DNA of 7,095 nucleotides. It comes from Clostridiales bacterium. Its GTDB lineage: Bacteria > Bacillota > Clostridia > Lutisporales > Lutisporaceae. A program made the position numbers and the translations under genes. Shown one piece after another: positions 1-6,151 of this stretch. The notes beneath the pieces were generated by a model. That model saw only the letters and a program-made list of their open reading frames with translations. It did not search any database and was not told the DNA's origin. Positions within the stretch are counted from its first letter, which is position 1; every line of letters begins with the position of its first letter. The DNA lies in the NCBI GenBank assembly GCA_012522255.1, contig JAAYKT010000209.1:1-7095 (forward strand), given 5' to 3'.

Positions 1-39
1 ACCAATGATGATGCTCTTATTATGTGGAAAAAATTATAA
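1..39 (+). CDS. rimI: C-terminal end of RimI-like ribosomal protein S18 alanine N-acetyltransferase (partial)
   Basis: Only the last 12 codons and the TAA stop are inside the window. The tail reads TNDDALIMWKKL. It resembles the usual Firmicute RimI ending, in which an (E/D)DA-hydrophobic-hydrophobic-MW motif forms the last strand of the GNAT fold. RimI acetylates the N-terminal alanine of ribosomal protein S18. In Firmicutes it commonly lies in the order tsaE-tsaB-rimI-tsaD, and tsaD is indeed found 460 bases downstream. The call therefore rests on a short motif plus synteny. A second frame (2-61) is also open to the left edge but looks less protein-like. The rest of the gene is outside the window, so activity cannot be judged. 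Confidence 0.68.
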   Translation, partial: TNDDALIMWKKL

Positions 40-107
40 GGCGGAGCAATTATTTATAGGATGACAGTAGCATACATTATTGGGGTAATTTATTTTTAAT
101 AAATATT

Positions 108-136
108 CGTTATATAAACTTTTAATATGATATAAT
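108..136 (+). promoter_or_regulatory. Probable promoter of the small acidic protein gene (extended -10)
   Basis: A perfect TATAAT (131-136) is preceded by TG at 128-129, giving an extended -10 of the form TGnTATAAT. No good -35 hexamer lies 16-18 bases upstream (the best is a poor match around 107-113), which extended -10 promoters tolerate. Transcription would start near 143, leaving a leader of about 36 bases before the ATG at 179. Confidence 0.5.
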
Positions 137-178
137 ATTACACGTTGCTATACATAATAATTTTACAGGAGGATCAAT

Positions 179-403
179 ATGCTGCTTAGAGAATTTGAAA
201 TCGATGAACATATATTAACCCTTGACGAAATAGAAGACAATTTTTCGATCGTTGTGAAAAACAGTAGAGGAGAAAGATTGTTTTCTCAAGAATACGATAG
301 TTATGAAGAAGTCAGGGAAATCTTTGATTTAATTGTTAAGGAGTATGAAGGTAATTATATAAATATAGAAAGAGTATTGGATATTCTGCAATGTAGCATG
401 TAA
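179..403 (+). CDS. Small acidic hypothetical protein between rimI and tsaD
   Basis: This 74-residue protein belongs to no family I recognise. The start is well supported: AGGAGG at 167-172 lies 6 bases before the ATG. The protein is strongly acidic, with about 19 Asp/Glu against 7 Lys/Arg, and has no signal peptide or membrane segment. A plausible layout is a short N-terminal helix, a beta hairpin around residues 22-38 (FSIVVKNSRGERLF with a Gly turn at 31), then an amphipathic helix around residues 42-57. One Cys lies near the end (residue 72). It has its own extended -10 promoter and is closed by a strong terminator at 418-440, so it is probably a single-gene unit placed between two genes that are adjacent in many relatives. 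It is very likely a real gene given the ribosome binding site, promoter and terminator; its function is unknown. Confidence 0.75.
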   Translation: MLLREFEIDEHILTLDEIEDNFSIVVKNSRGERLFSQEYDSYEEVREIFDLIVKEYEGNYINIERVLDILQCSM

Positions 404-417
404 CTATAAATAAGATT

Positions 418-440
418 GGCAGGGGTTTTCCTGCCTTTTT
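418..440 (+). terminator. Rho-independent terminator after the small acidic gene
   Basis: A perfect 6-bp GC-rich stem, GGCAGG (418-423) with CCTGCC (430-435), encloses a 6-base loop and is followed directly by TTTTT (436-440). It lies 15 bases after the upstream stop codon. It should end transcription of the small gene, and perhaps of the rimI operon, before tsaD. tsaD is then read either by read-through or from a promoter in 441-489, where I see no convincing -35/-10 pair. Confidence 0.85.
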
Positions 441-501
441 GTAATAGCAGAACTTTTATTCTTGCAATGTAATATGATTATCAATTGATAGGAGGTATGA
501 T

Positions 502-1515
502 ATGGATAGAGCCGTTAATATTTTAGCTATAGAAACTTCTTGTGATGAAACTTCAGCCGCTGTTGTAAGTAATGGCAGGGAAGTGATATCCAATATTATA
601 TCCACACAGATTAATATCCATAAAAAATTTGGCGGGGTTGTGCCGGAAGTAGCATCAAGAAAGCATTTGGAAAATATCAGTCAAGTTATAGACTTGGCTT
701 TATCCGATGCCAAAATGGATTACAAAGACTTGCATGGTATAGCTGTTACTTACGGCCCAGGCCTTGTAGGTGCTTTACTTATCGGACTCACTACAGCAAA
801 AGCTTTGGCGTATGGGCGTAACCTTCCCTTGTTGGCTGTAAATCACATTGAAGGTCATATTTATGCTAATTTCATAGAGCATAAAGAATTGGAACCTCCT
901 TTTGTTTGCCTCGTTGCATCCGGAGGACATAGTCACATAATAAAAGTTTTGGACTACGGCGTTTTCGAAGTAATGGGGAAGACAAGAGATGATGCGGCAG
1001 GGGAGGCCTTTGACAAGGTTGCAAGGACCTTGGGGCTTGGTTATCCCGGAGGTCCCTTGATAGATAAAGCAGCTAAGGCAGGTAAGGCAGATGCCATAGA
1101 TTTTCCAAGAGCATATCTTGAGGAAGGCAGCTTTGACTTCAGCTTTAGCGGGTTAAAATCATCTGTTCTTAATTACTTGAATAATATGAAAATGAAAGGT
1201 TTGGAAATAAACAAGTCTGATGTAGCTGCAAGTTTTCAAGAGTCCATTGTAGACGTGCTATCGGATAAACTTATTGCCGCAGCGATTACCGCAAAGTCTC
1301 CTTATGCAGTCTTAGCCGGTGGTGTAGCAGCCAATAGCCGGCTGAGAGAGGAACTTTTGAAAAAAGGAACAGAAAACAACATTAAAGTATTATACCCAAG
1401 TCCTATACTATGCACAGATAATGCTGCTATGATTGGGTGTGCCGGTTATTATAAATATATTAAAGGTGAGGTTTCTCCATTAAGCATTAATGCAATTCCC
1501 AATCTACGCATATAA
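502..1515 (+). CDS. tsaD: tRNA N6-adenosine threonylcarbamoyltransferase subunit TsaD
   Basis: TsaD transfers the threonylcarbamoyl group of threonylcarbamoyl-AMP to A37 of tRNAs reading ANN codons, making t6A together with TsaB and TsaE in the cytoplasm. The 337-residue length is normal for the Kae1/TsaD/Qri7 family (ASKHA fold). Visible signatures are IETSCDET (10-17), YGPGLVGAL (84-92), the metal-binding HIEGH (115-119; H115 and H119), ASGGHSH (139-145), DDAAGEAFDK (163-172), SFSGLKS (214-220), AGGVAANSRLR (272-282) and CTDNAAM (304-310) with the third metal ligand D306. All catalytic and metal residues are present, so the enzyme should be active. AGGAGG at 490-495, 6 bases before the ATG, fixes the start. 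The likely rimI upstream matches the usual tsaE-tsaB-rimI-tsaD order, but here a small gene and a terminator intervene. The 3' end converges on the ABC-F gene. Confidence 0.97.
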   Translation: MDRAVNILAIETSCDETSAAVVSNGREVISNIISTQINIHKKFGGVVPEVASRKHLENISQVIDLALSDAKMDYKDLHGIAVTYGPGLVGALLIGLTTAKALAYGRNLPLLAVNHIEGHIYANFIEHKELEPPFVCLVASGGHSHIIKVLDYGVFEVMGKTRDDAAGEAFDKVARTLGLGYPGGPLIDKAAKAGKADAIDFPRAYLEEGSFDFSFSGLKSSVLNYLNNMKMKGLEINKSDVAASFQESIVDVLSDKLIAAAITAKSPYAVLAGGVAANSRLREELLKKGTENNIKVLYPSPILCTDNAAMIGCAGYYKYIKGEVSPLSINAIPNLRI

Positions 1516-1528
1516 ATAATATTGCAAG

Positions 1529-3454
1529 CTAAAAGTTCAGATCTTCACTTAGTAAAGCCCATTCGTCATAGAGTTTTTCAAGGTTGTTTTTTAATGATAG
1601 GGATTCAGTATTTAATTCGTGACATTTAACATGGTTTGAAAACACTTCAGGGGATTCTAACAATGTGTCTATATCATTTAGTCTGTTTTCGTTGGCATGA
1701 ATTTCATTTTCAATATCAACAAGCCTTTTTTCCTGTCTTCTGATAGTTGCTTTTTCTTCCTTTCGCAATATCCAATCATTCTTAAATTCGTTAAATCCTG
1801 CATTGTTCTTATCATCCATATTTTTTTCAAGATTTCTATTTGGCCTGTTTTTTATATAATATGAGTATCCACCCTTATAGATATCCACAGTATTGTCCTT
1901 TAGCTCAATGACTTCTGTTGCTACTTTATTTAAAAAATATCTATCATGGGATATGAACAATACGGTGCCCGTATAGTTTTTAAGTGATTCTTCCAATACT
2001 TCTCTTGATTGCATATCAAGATGGTTAGTCGGCTCATCCAAAAGTAAAAAATTAGCCTTGGAAAGCATCATTTTTAACAATGATAACCGTGATTTTTCTC
2101 CGCCGCTTAATACAGATACTTCTTTAAAAACTTCTTCTCCCTTAAACAAAAAAGCAGCCAGAGCATTTCTGATTTTGGCTTGACTGAGCCTCGGAGAGGA
2201 ATCCCATATTTCGTCAATAATCATCTTGTCAAAATCCAAGTCATCTTGCTCCTGATCATAGTAGGAAGGCACTACAGAAGCGCCATATCTTATATTTCCG
2301 GTATCCGGCTTTATTTTACCTGCGATGATTTTGAGCAAAGTAGTTTTTCCTATACCGTTGGGTCCTAACAGTGCAATTTTTTCACCTCTGCGAATCTCGA
2401 GATTTATATTATCAAATAATAGTTGATCATATGCTTTGGAGATACCTTCTAAAACAACAACTATATTTCCGCTTCTTTTTTTTGGTTCAAAAATAAAGTT
2501 GGGTTTTCTTATTGATCCGTCAGGTTTTTCAAGTCTTCCTATTCTTTGCAGCATTTTTTCTCTGCTTTCTGCTTGTTTTATGCTTTTTTCTCTGTTATAT
2601 TGTTTAAACCTTGCAATAATGGCTTCCTGCCTGATTATCTCTTTTTGCTGGTTTTCATAATCTTTAAATTGTTGGGCTTTATCCTTTTCTTTTTTTGCCA
2701 TATACGTGGAATAATTACCTTCATATTCTTTAAGGATACCATTTTCGATTTCATAGGTTTTGTCCGTTATATTGTCCAACAAATATCTGTCATGGGATAT
2801 AATCATTAAGGCGCAACTGTAGGATTTTAAGAAGTTTTCCAGCCATTCAACAGATTCTATATCCAAGTAATTAGTAGGTTCGTCCAATAAAAGAATATCA
2901 TACTTTTTAAGCAACACTTTTGCCAAAGCAATTCGAGTTTTTTGGCCTCCGCTGAATTCGGAAACTTTTTTGCCGTATTCAAAAGATAAAAAGCCGAGGC
3001 CTTTCAGTACACCTTTAATTTTGCTCTCATAGGAAAAACCATCTGCCATTTCAAACTTTTGCTGCAAATCAGAGTAGGTTTTCATAAGACGGCTCAGATC
3101 GGCGCTTTCACCAATTTTAGATAGTTTACTGATTTGAACTTCCAACTTTTTAATGTTTTTTTCCAGGACAATAATATCTGAAAATGCTTTTAATACTTCT
3201 TCCCAAAGGGTAACACCGGAATGAAAGTCCAAAAACTGAGACATATATCCGATATTTTTGTTCTTTCCAATATACATTTCTCCACTGTCTTTTTCAGTCT
3301 CACCACAAATAATCTTAAACAAAGTGGATTTACCGGCACCATTAATCCCCACAATCCCTATTTTGTCATATTCATCTACTGCAAAAGAGGCATTTTTAAT
3401 AACTATATCTGTTCCGAAAGATTTTTCTATGTCCTTTACTGTTAAAATAACCAT
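1529..3454 (-). CDS. ydiF: ABC-F family ATPase, YdiF type (translation factor-like, soluble)
   Basis: This is a soluble tandem ABC ATPase of the ABC-F class, whose members bind the ribosomal E site and act on stalled or antibiotic-blocked ribosomes. From the ATG at 3454 it has 641 residues, close to B. subtilis YdiF. Domain 1 has Walker A GINGAGKS (36-43), signature SGGQ (168-171), Walker B ILLLDEP (187-193) and switch SHDRY (220-224). A charged helical linker (about 246-325) corresponds to the P-site tRNA interaction motif. Domain 2 has Walker A GPNGIGKT (364-371), signature LSGGEKS (449-455), Walker B FLLLDEP (469-475) and SHDRY (502-506). A C-terminal coiled-coil arm covers about 555-637. 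There are no membrane segments. A TTG four codons upstream (3466) is in frame, but GGAGG (3464-3460) overlaps it and sits 5 bases before the ATG, so the ATG is preferred. It cannot be told from sequence whether it gives antibiotic resistance; synteny with ydiF argues for a housekeeping role. Confidence 0.93.
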   Translation of the reverse strand: MVILTVKDIEKSFGTDIVIKNASFAVDEYDKIGIVGINGAGKSTLFKIICGETEKDSGEMYIGKNKNIGYMSQFLDFHSGVTLWEEVLKAFSDIIVLEKNIKKLEVQISKLSKIGESADLSRLMKTYSDLQQKFEMADGFSYESKIKGVLKGLGFLSFEYGKKVSEFSGGQKTRIALAKVLLKKYDILLLDEPTNYLDIESVEWLENFLKSYSCALMIISHDRYLLDNITDKTYEIENGILKEYEGNYSTYMAKKEKDKAQQFKDYENQQKEIIRQEAIIARFKQYNREKSIKQAESREKMLQRIGRLEKPDGSIRKPNFIFEPKKRSGNIVVVLEGISKAYDQLLFDNINLEIRRGEKIALLGPNGIGKTTLLKIIAGKIKPDTGNIRYGASVVPSYYDQEQDDLDFDKMIIDEIWDSSPRLSQAKIRNALAAFLFKGEEVFKEVSVLSGGEKSRLSLLKMMLSKANFLLLDEPTNHLDMQSREVLEESLKNYTGTVLFISHDRYFLNKVATEVIELKDNTVDIYKGGYSYYIKNRPNRNLEKNMDDKNNAGFNEFKNDWILRKEEKATIRRQEKRLVDIENEIHANENRLNDIDTLLESPEVFSNHVKCHELNTESLSLKNNLEKLYDEWALLSEDLNF

Positions 3455-3491
3455 TGAGACCTCCAAGGAAAATCATTTATATTCAAATTCA

Positions 3492-3520
3492 ATTGTATCA
3501 AATAAATTAAATATTTTAAA
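3492..3520 (-). promoter_or_regulatory. Possible promoter of the ABC-F gene
   Basis: Read on the minus strand, TACAAT (3497-3492) is preceded by TGA, giving an extended -10. A weak TTTAAA -35 (3520-3515) lies 17 bases upstream. Transcription would begin near 3486, about 32 bases before the ATG. That leader is too short to hold the uORF/attenuator arrangement seen upstream of some resistance ABC-F genes. Confidence 0.4.
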
Positions 3521-3535
3521 GAAACTCCTGCGGCG

Positions 3536-3546
3536 TTATGTCATAA
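3536..3546. repeat. 11-bp palindrome in the divergent ydiF-rex spacer
   Basis: TTATG-T-CATAA is a perfect dyad around a single central base. It sits in a locally GC-richer stretch (about 3526-3560) of an otherwise very AT-rich spacer, 15 bases upstream of the proposed ydiF -35 box. It could be an operator half-site pair for an unknown regulator. A dyad of this size also arises by chance, and I recognise no specific regulator. Confidence 0.3.
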
Positions 3547-3594
3547 ATCGTTGATCCTCAATGTTTTAATAAAATAGTTTATATCATTAAAAGG

Positions 3595-3612
3595 TTGTTA
3601 AATATTTGACTT
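3595..3612 (+). promoter_or_regulatory. Rex-operator-like site upstream of rex
   Basis: The 18-base site has a perfect left half TTGTTAA (3595-3601), four spacer bases, and a degenerate right half TTGACTT (3606-3612) that keeps 4 of 7 positions of TTAACAA. The reported Rex consensus in Clostridia is close to TTGTTAA-N4-TTAACAA. The right half coincides with the proposed -35 box of the rex promoter, so bound Rex would exclude RNA polymerase. This suggests negative autoregulation relieved by high NADH. The match is partial and rests on inspection only. Confidence 0.55.
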
Positions 3613-3634
3613 TTAAAAATAATTATAATAAAAT
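3606..3634 (+). promoter_or_regulatory. Probable sigma-A promoter of rex
   Basis: TTGACT (3606-3611, 5 of 6 to consensus) is separated by exactly 17 bases from TAAAAT (3629-3634, 5 of 6). A perfect TATAAT at 3624-3629 also exists but lies too near to this -35 box. Transcription would start near 3641, giving a leader of about 47 bases. The -35 box overlaps the Rex-like operator. Confidence 0.55.
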
Positions 3635-3687
3635 TAATTAACATCAAATAATAAAAACAACCGATCCTATTGAGGGAGATGAGGGTT

Positions 3688-4344
3688 ATGGAGAGGTTCA
3701 GTAGTATTTCAATGGCAGTTGTAAGAAGGCTCCCTAAGTACCATAGGTATTTGGGGGAGATTGGTAAAAGAGGTATAAACAGGGTATCATCTCAGGAATT
3801 AAGTAAAATTACCGGTTTTACAGCCTCTCAAATCAGGCAGGATTTGAATTGCTTTGGTGGATTCGGGCAGCAGGGGTATGGATATAATGTGGACGATTTG
3901 TATAAGGAAATTGGCAATATACTTGGTTTGAATAAAATATATAAAACAGTTGTTGTCGGTGCCGGTAATTTGGGGCAGGCCATCGTAAATTATTCATTCT
4001 TTGAAAAAAGCGGCTTTGTAACTAAAGGAATATTTGATACAAACCCAAAAATCATAGGATTAAGCATTAAAGAGATTAAAGTTTACGACGTAGAAAAGTT
4101 AGAGGATTTTGTTAGAGAAAATGCTATAGATATAGGAATAATTTGCACTCCCAGGGGGCAATGCCAAAAGGTAGCGGAGATTCTATCGAACGGAGGAATA
4201 AAAGCCATCTGGAATTTCGCCCCGTCTGATATAAAGGTACCGGATGAAGTACTGGTAGAAAACGTGCATCTTAGTGAAAGTCTTTTCACCTTATCATATT
4301 TATTAAATGAAAAAGAAGAATTAGAAAAAAGCAGGAAGTTTTAG
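3688..4344 (+). CDS. rex: Redox-sensing transcriptional repressor Rex
   Basis: Rex is a dimeric repressor that reads the NADH/NAD+ ratio. It leaves its operator when NADH rises and so releases fermentative and redox genes. With the start at ATG 3688 it has 218 residues, the usual size. The N-terminal winged helix runs from SMAVVRRLPKYHRYL (8-22) to the recognition region SQIRQDLNCFGGFGQQGYGY (47-66). A Rossmann domain follows with the dinucleotide loop GAGNLGQA (91-98) and the acidic residue D117 at the end of strand 2. The conserved WNFAP lies at 175-179 and the C-terminal domain-swap helix LSESLFTLSYLL at 195-206. In-frame TTG 3670 and ATG 3679 would add 6 or 3 residues, but GAGGGAG at 3672-3678 suits ATG 3688 best (9-base spacing). 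It is the first gene of a four-gene co-directional group, and an operator-like site upstream suggests autoregulation. Confidence 0.96.
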   Translation: MERFSSISMAVVRRLPKYHRYLGEIGKRGINRVSSQELSKITGFTASQIRQDLNCFGGFGQQGYGYNVDDLYKEIGNILGLNKIYKTVVVGAGNLGQAIVNYSFFEKSGFVTKGIFDTNPKIIGLSIKEIKVYDVEKLEDFVRENAIDIGIICTPRGQCQKVAEILSNGGIKAIWNFAPSDIKVPDEVLVENVHLSESLFTLSYLLNEKEELEKSRKF

Positions 4345-4435
4345 TTAACTGCTATTAAATTCTTTTACAAACCAATTATTTTATTTCTGATTGAAAAAAT
4401 ATCCAAGTACAAAAATCGTATGTGAGGAGAGACAG

Positions 4436-5242
4436 ATGGAGGTATATGCTCTTATCGGCAGAAGTGGGACGGGCAAAAGCTATAAAGCATATATGGTGGC
4501 AAAAGAAAAAGATGTAAAGTATATAATAGATGATGGGCTTCTTATTTGCGGTACCAGGATTTTGGCAGGCAGATCTGCAAAAAGAGAAAGTACAAGGCTG
4601 GCAGCCGTTAGAAGAGCGCTATTCAGGGATGAAAAACACAGGGATTCTGTAAAAAAAGCTATTTCAGAATTGAAACCGGAGAGGGTCCTTGTACTTGGAA
4701 CCTCTTTTAAAATGGTGGAGCTTATTACTCGAGCACTTGATTTGCCTTATCCTTCCAAACCCATTTATATAAATGACGTATCTACAGACGGTGAGATTTA
4801 CGAAGCGATGAAATCAAGAAAAATAGACGGTAAGCATGTGATACCTGTGCCAGCGGTTGAAATAAAAAAAGATTTTTCCGGGTATTTTATTGATTCTCTA
4901 AAGATATTCAAAAAGAAAGAAAAGTCTTTGTATGTAACTGAAAAAACTATAATACGGCCTACTTTCAGTTATTTGGGCAGGTATGAAATTTCAAAAAATG
5001 CTCTCAGCCAAATCATAGAATTTTCAGTGCAAGGGATAGAAGGAATAGCGAAAGTAAAAAGAATAAAAGTTGATAACAGTGACGAAGGTATTTCAATAAC
5101 GATGGAATTAATAGTTAATCTAAAAAGGAGATTGGATTTGGTGTTGACAGATGTTCAAAAACAACTTGTAGAAAAACTGGAATACCAGACAGGTCTGAAT
5201 GTAGAAAAAGTTAATGTATATGCTATAGGTTTGCAATGGTGA
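4436..5242 (+). CDS. P-loop NTPase fused to a C-terminal Asp23/Gls24-type domain
   Basis: This 268-residue protein joins two parts. The N-terminus starts directly with a nucleotide-binding strand and a Walker A motif, MEVYALIGRSGTGKS (K14, S15). YIIDD (29-33) is a possible Walker B strand, a basic stretch lies at 45-64, and a second hydrophobic strand RVLVLGTS lies at 83-90. From about residue 180 it follows the Asp23/Gls24 (DUF322) pattern: GRYEISKNALSQII, then EGIAKVKRIKV, a long strand, VQKQLVEKLEY and finally TGLNVEKVNVYAIGL at 252-266. Asp23/Gls24 proteins are envelope- or alkaline-stress associated in Firmicutes. Here there is no membrane segment. GAGGAG (4424-4429), 6 bases before ATG 4436, fixes the start; an in-frame TTG at 4391 has no ribosome binding site. 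It lies between rex (91-base gap) and the glycosylase (4-base gap). The ATPase and the C-terminal domain are seen as motifs; the biological role is unknown. Confidence 0.85.
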   Translation: MEVYALIGRSGTGKSYKAYMVAKEKDVKYIIDDGLLICGTRILAGRSAKRESTRLAAVRRALFRDEKHRDSVKKAISELKPERVLVLGTSFKMVELITRALDLPYPSKPIYINDVSTDGEIYEAMKSRKIDGKHVIPVPAVEIKKDFSGYFIDSLKIFKKKEKSLYVTEKTIIRPTFSYLGRYEISKNALSQIIEFSVQGIEGIAKVKRIKVDNSDEGISITMELIVNLKRRLDLVLTDVQKQLVEKLEYQTGLNVEKVNVYAIGLQW

Positions 5243-5246
5243 TGAA

Positions 5247-6140
5247 ATGACACAAAAAGATATAATTGTAAATAAAATCAAGAACGGCTTAATTCTTGAG
5301 AATATAAGTGACTTTAATGCAAAACACATTTTTGAATGTGGCCAGTGTTTTAGATGGATAAAAGAGGATGATGACAGCTATACAGGTGTGGCTTATAACA
5401 GGGTTATTAATGTAAGATCAGATTATGAAAATAAAAAGGTTATAATTTCAAATACCGATATTGAAGATTTTAATAATATTTGGTTTGATTATTTTGATTT
5501 GGACAGGGATTACGGAAGTATTAAAAAAAAGTTGTCTTTAGACCCGACATTAAAAAAAGCCATTAAATACGGAGAAGGCATAAGAATACTAAAGCAGCAA
5601 CCCTGGGAAATTTTAATTTCTTTTATAATATCCGCAAACAATCGAATACCCATGATATCGAAAAGCGTAAATTTGCTATCGGAATTATATGGACAGGCTA
5701 TTTTTTATAATGGTAAAAAATATTATTCTTTTCCTACTGCAAAACAGCTTTGCAAGGCAGAATTAAAGGATATAGAAAGATGCAGAGCAGGTTTTAGATG
5801 CAAGTATATAAACAAAGCTGTAAATATGCTAAATGATGGGGAAATAAATTTAAAAGATATACGTAATATGGAAATTGATGAAGCAAGGGCAGAATTAATG
5901 AAAATTCCGGGGGTTGGTATTAAGGTAGCCGATTGCATCTTGCTTTTTTCAATGCAAAAATATGATGCATATCCGGTAGACGTTTGGGTAAAAAGAGTCA
6001 CAGAATACTTTTATTTGGAATGTGATACCAAACTATCCGATATACACGATTTTGCACAAAAAAGATTTGGTAACCTGGCGGGGTTTGCTCAGGAATATTT
6101 ATTTTATTATGCAAGGGAATTAAAAATCGGCAAAAGTTAG
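5247..6140 (+). CDS. ogg: OGG1-type 8-oxoguanine DNA glycosylase/AP lyase
   Basis: This enzyme excises 8-oxoguanine from DNA and can nick the abasic site, the first step of base excision repair. Its 297 residues form an N-terminal OGG domain with GQCFRW (32-37; human OGG1 has GQSFRW), then a HhH-GPD domain. IPGVGIKVADC (220-230) carries the Schiff-base lysine K226 and the pocket cysteine C230 (human K249 and C253). PVDVW (243-247) carries catalytic D245 (human D268). Q282 and F286 match the human 8-oxoG pocket residues Q315 and F319. SANNRIPM (129-136) matches the human loop with N149/N150, but the Arg that reads the opposite cytosine (R154) is Met136. I recall that the Clostridium acetobutylicum enzyme also has Met there, with relaxed opposite-base choice. 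W247 replaces human H270. The ATG lies 4 bases after the previous stop, with only a weak GGTGAT ahead, so translation is probably coupled. Confidence 0.93.
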   Translation: MTQKDIIVNKIKNGLILENISDFNAKHIFECGQCFRWIKEDDDSYTGVAYNRVINVRSDYENKKVIISNTDIEDFNNIWFDYFDLDRDYGSIKKKLSLDPTLKKAIKYGEGIRILKQQPWEILISFIISANNRIPMISKSVNLLSELYGQAIFYNGKKYYSFPTAKQLCKAELKDIERCRAGFRCKYINKAVNMLNDGEINLKDIRNMEIDEARAELMKIPGVGIKVADCILLFSMQKYDAYPVDVWVKRVTEYFYLECDTKLSDIHDFAQKRFGNLAGFAQEYLFYYARELKIGKS

Positions 6141-6151
6141 GGGGTTGTCCT

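Noticed and set aside
88..104. ATTTATT/AATAAAT hairpin upstream of the small acidic gene, as a terminator of the rimI operon
   Set aside because: The stem is entirely A-T and is not followed by a T-run, so it is not a credible intrinsic terminator.
3455..3487. Attenuator or leader peptide upstream of the ABC-F gene, as in antibiotic-inducible ABC-F genes
   Set aside because: The predicted leader is only about 32 bases and holds no leader ORF or alternative hairpins.
2180..3554. Several plus-strand open frames opposite the ABC-F gene
   Set aside because: They lie antisense to a full-length gene with intact motifs, lack ribosome binding sites and give no recognisable proteins.
3564..3592. TTTTAAT/ATTAAAA inverted repeat in the ydiF-rex spacer
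   Set aside because: Seven A-T-only pairs with a 15-base loop are expected by chance in this AT-rich DNA.
3670..3687. Upstream TTG (3670) or ATG (3679) start for rex
   Set aside because: They overlap or abut the GAGGGAG ribosome binding site; ATG 3688 has proper spacing and gives the usual Rex N-terminus.
4391..4435. TTG start 15 codons upstream for the P-loop/Asp23 protein
   Set aside because: There is no ribosome binding site before it, and the extra residues lie outside the P-loop fold, which begins naturally at ATG 4436.
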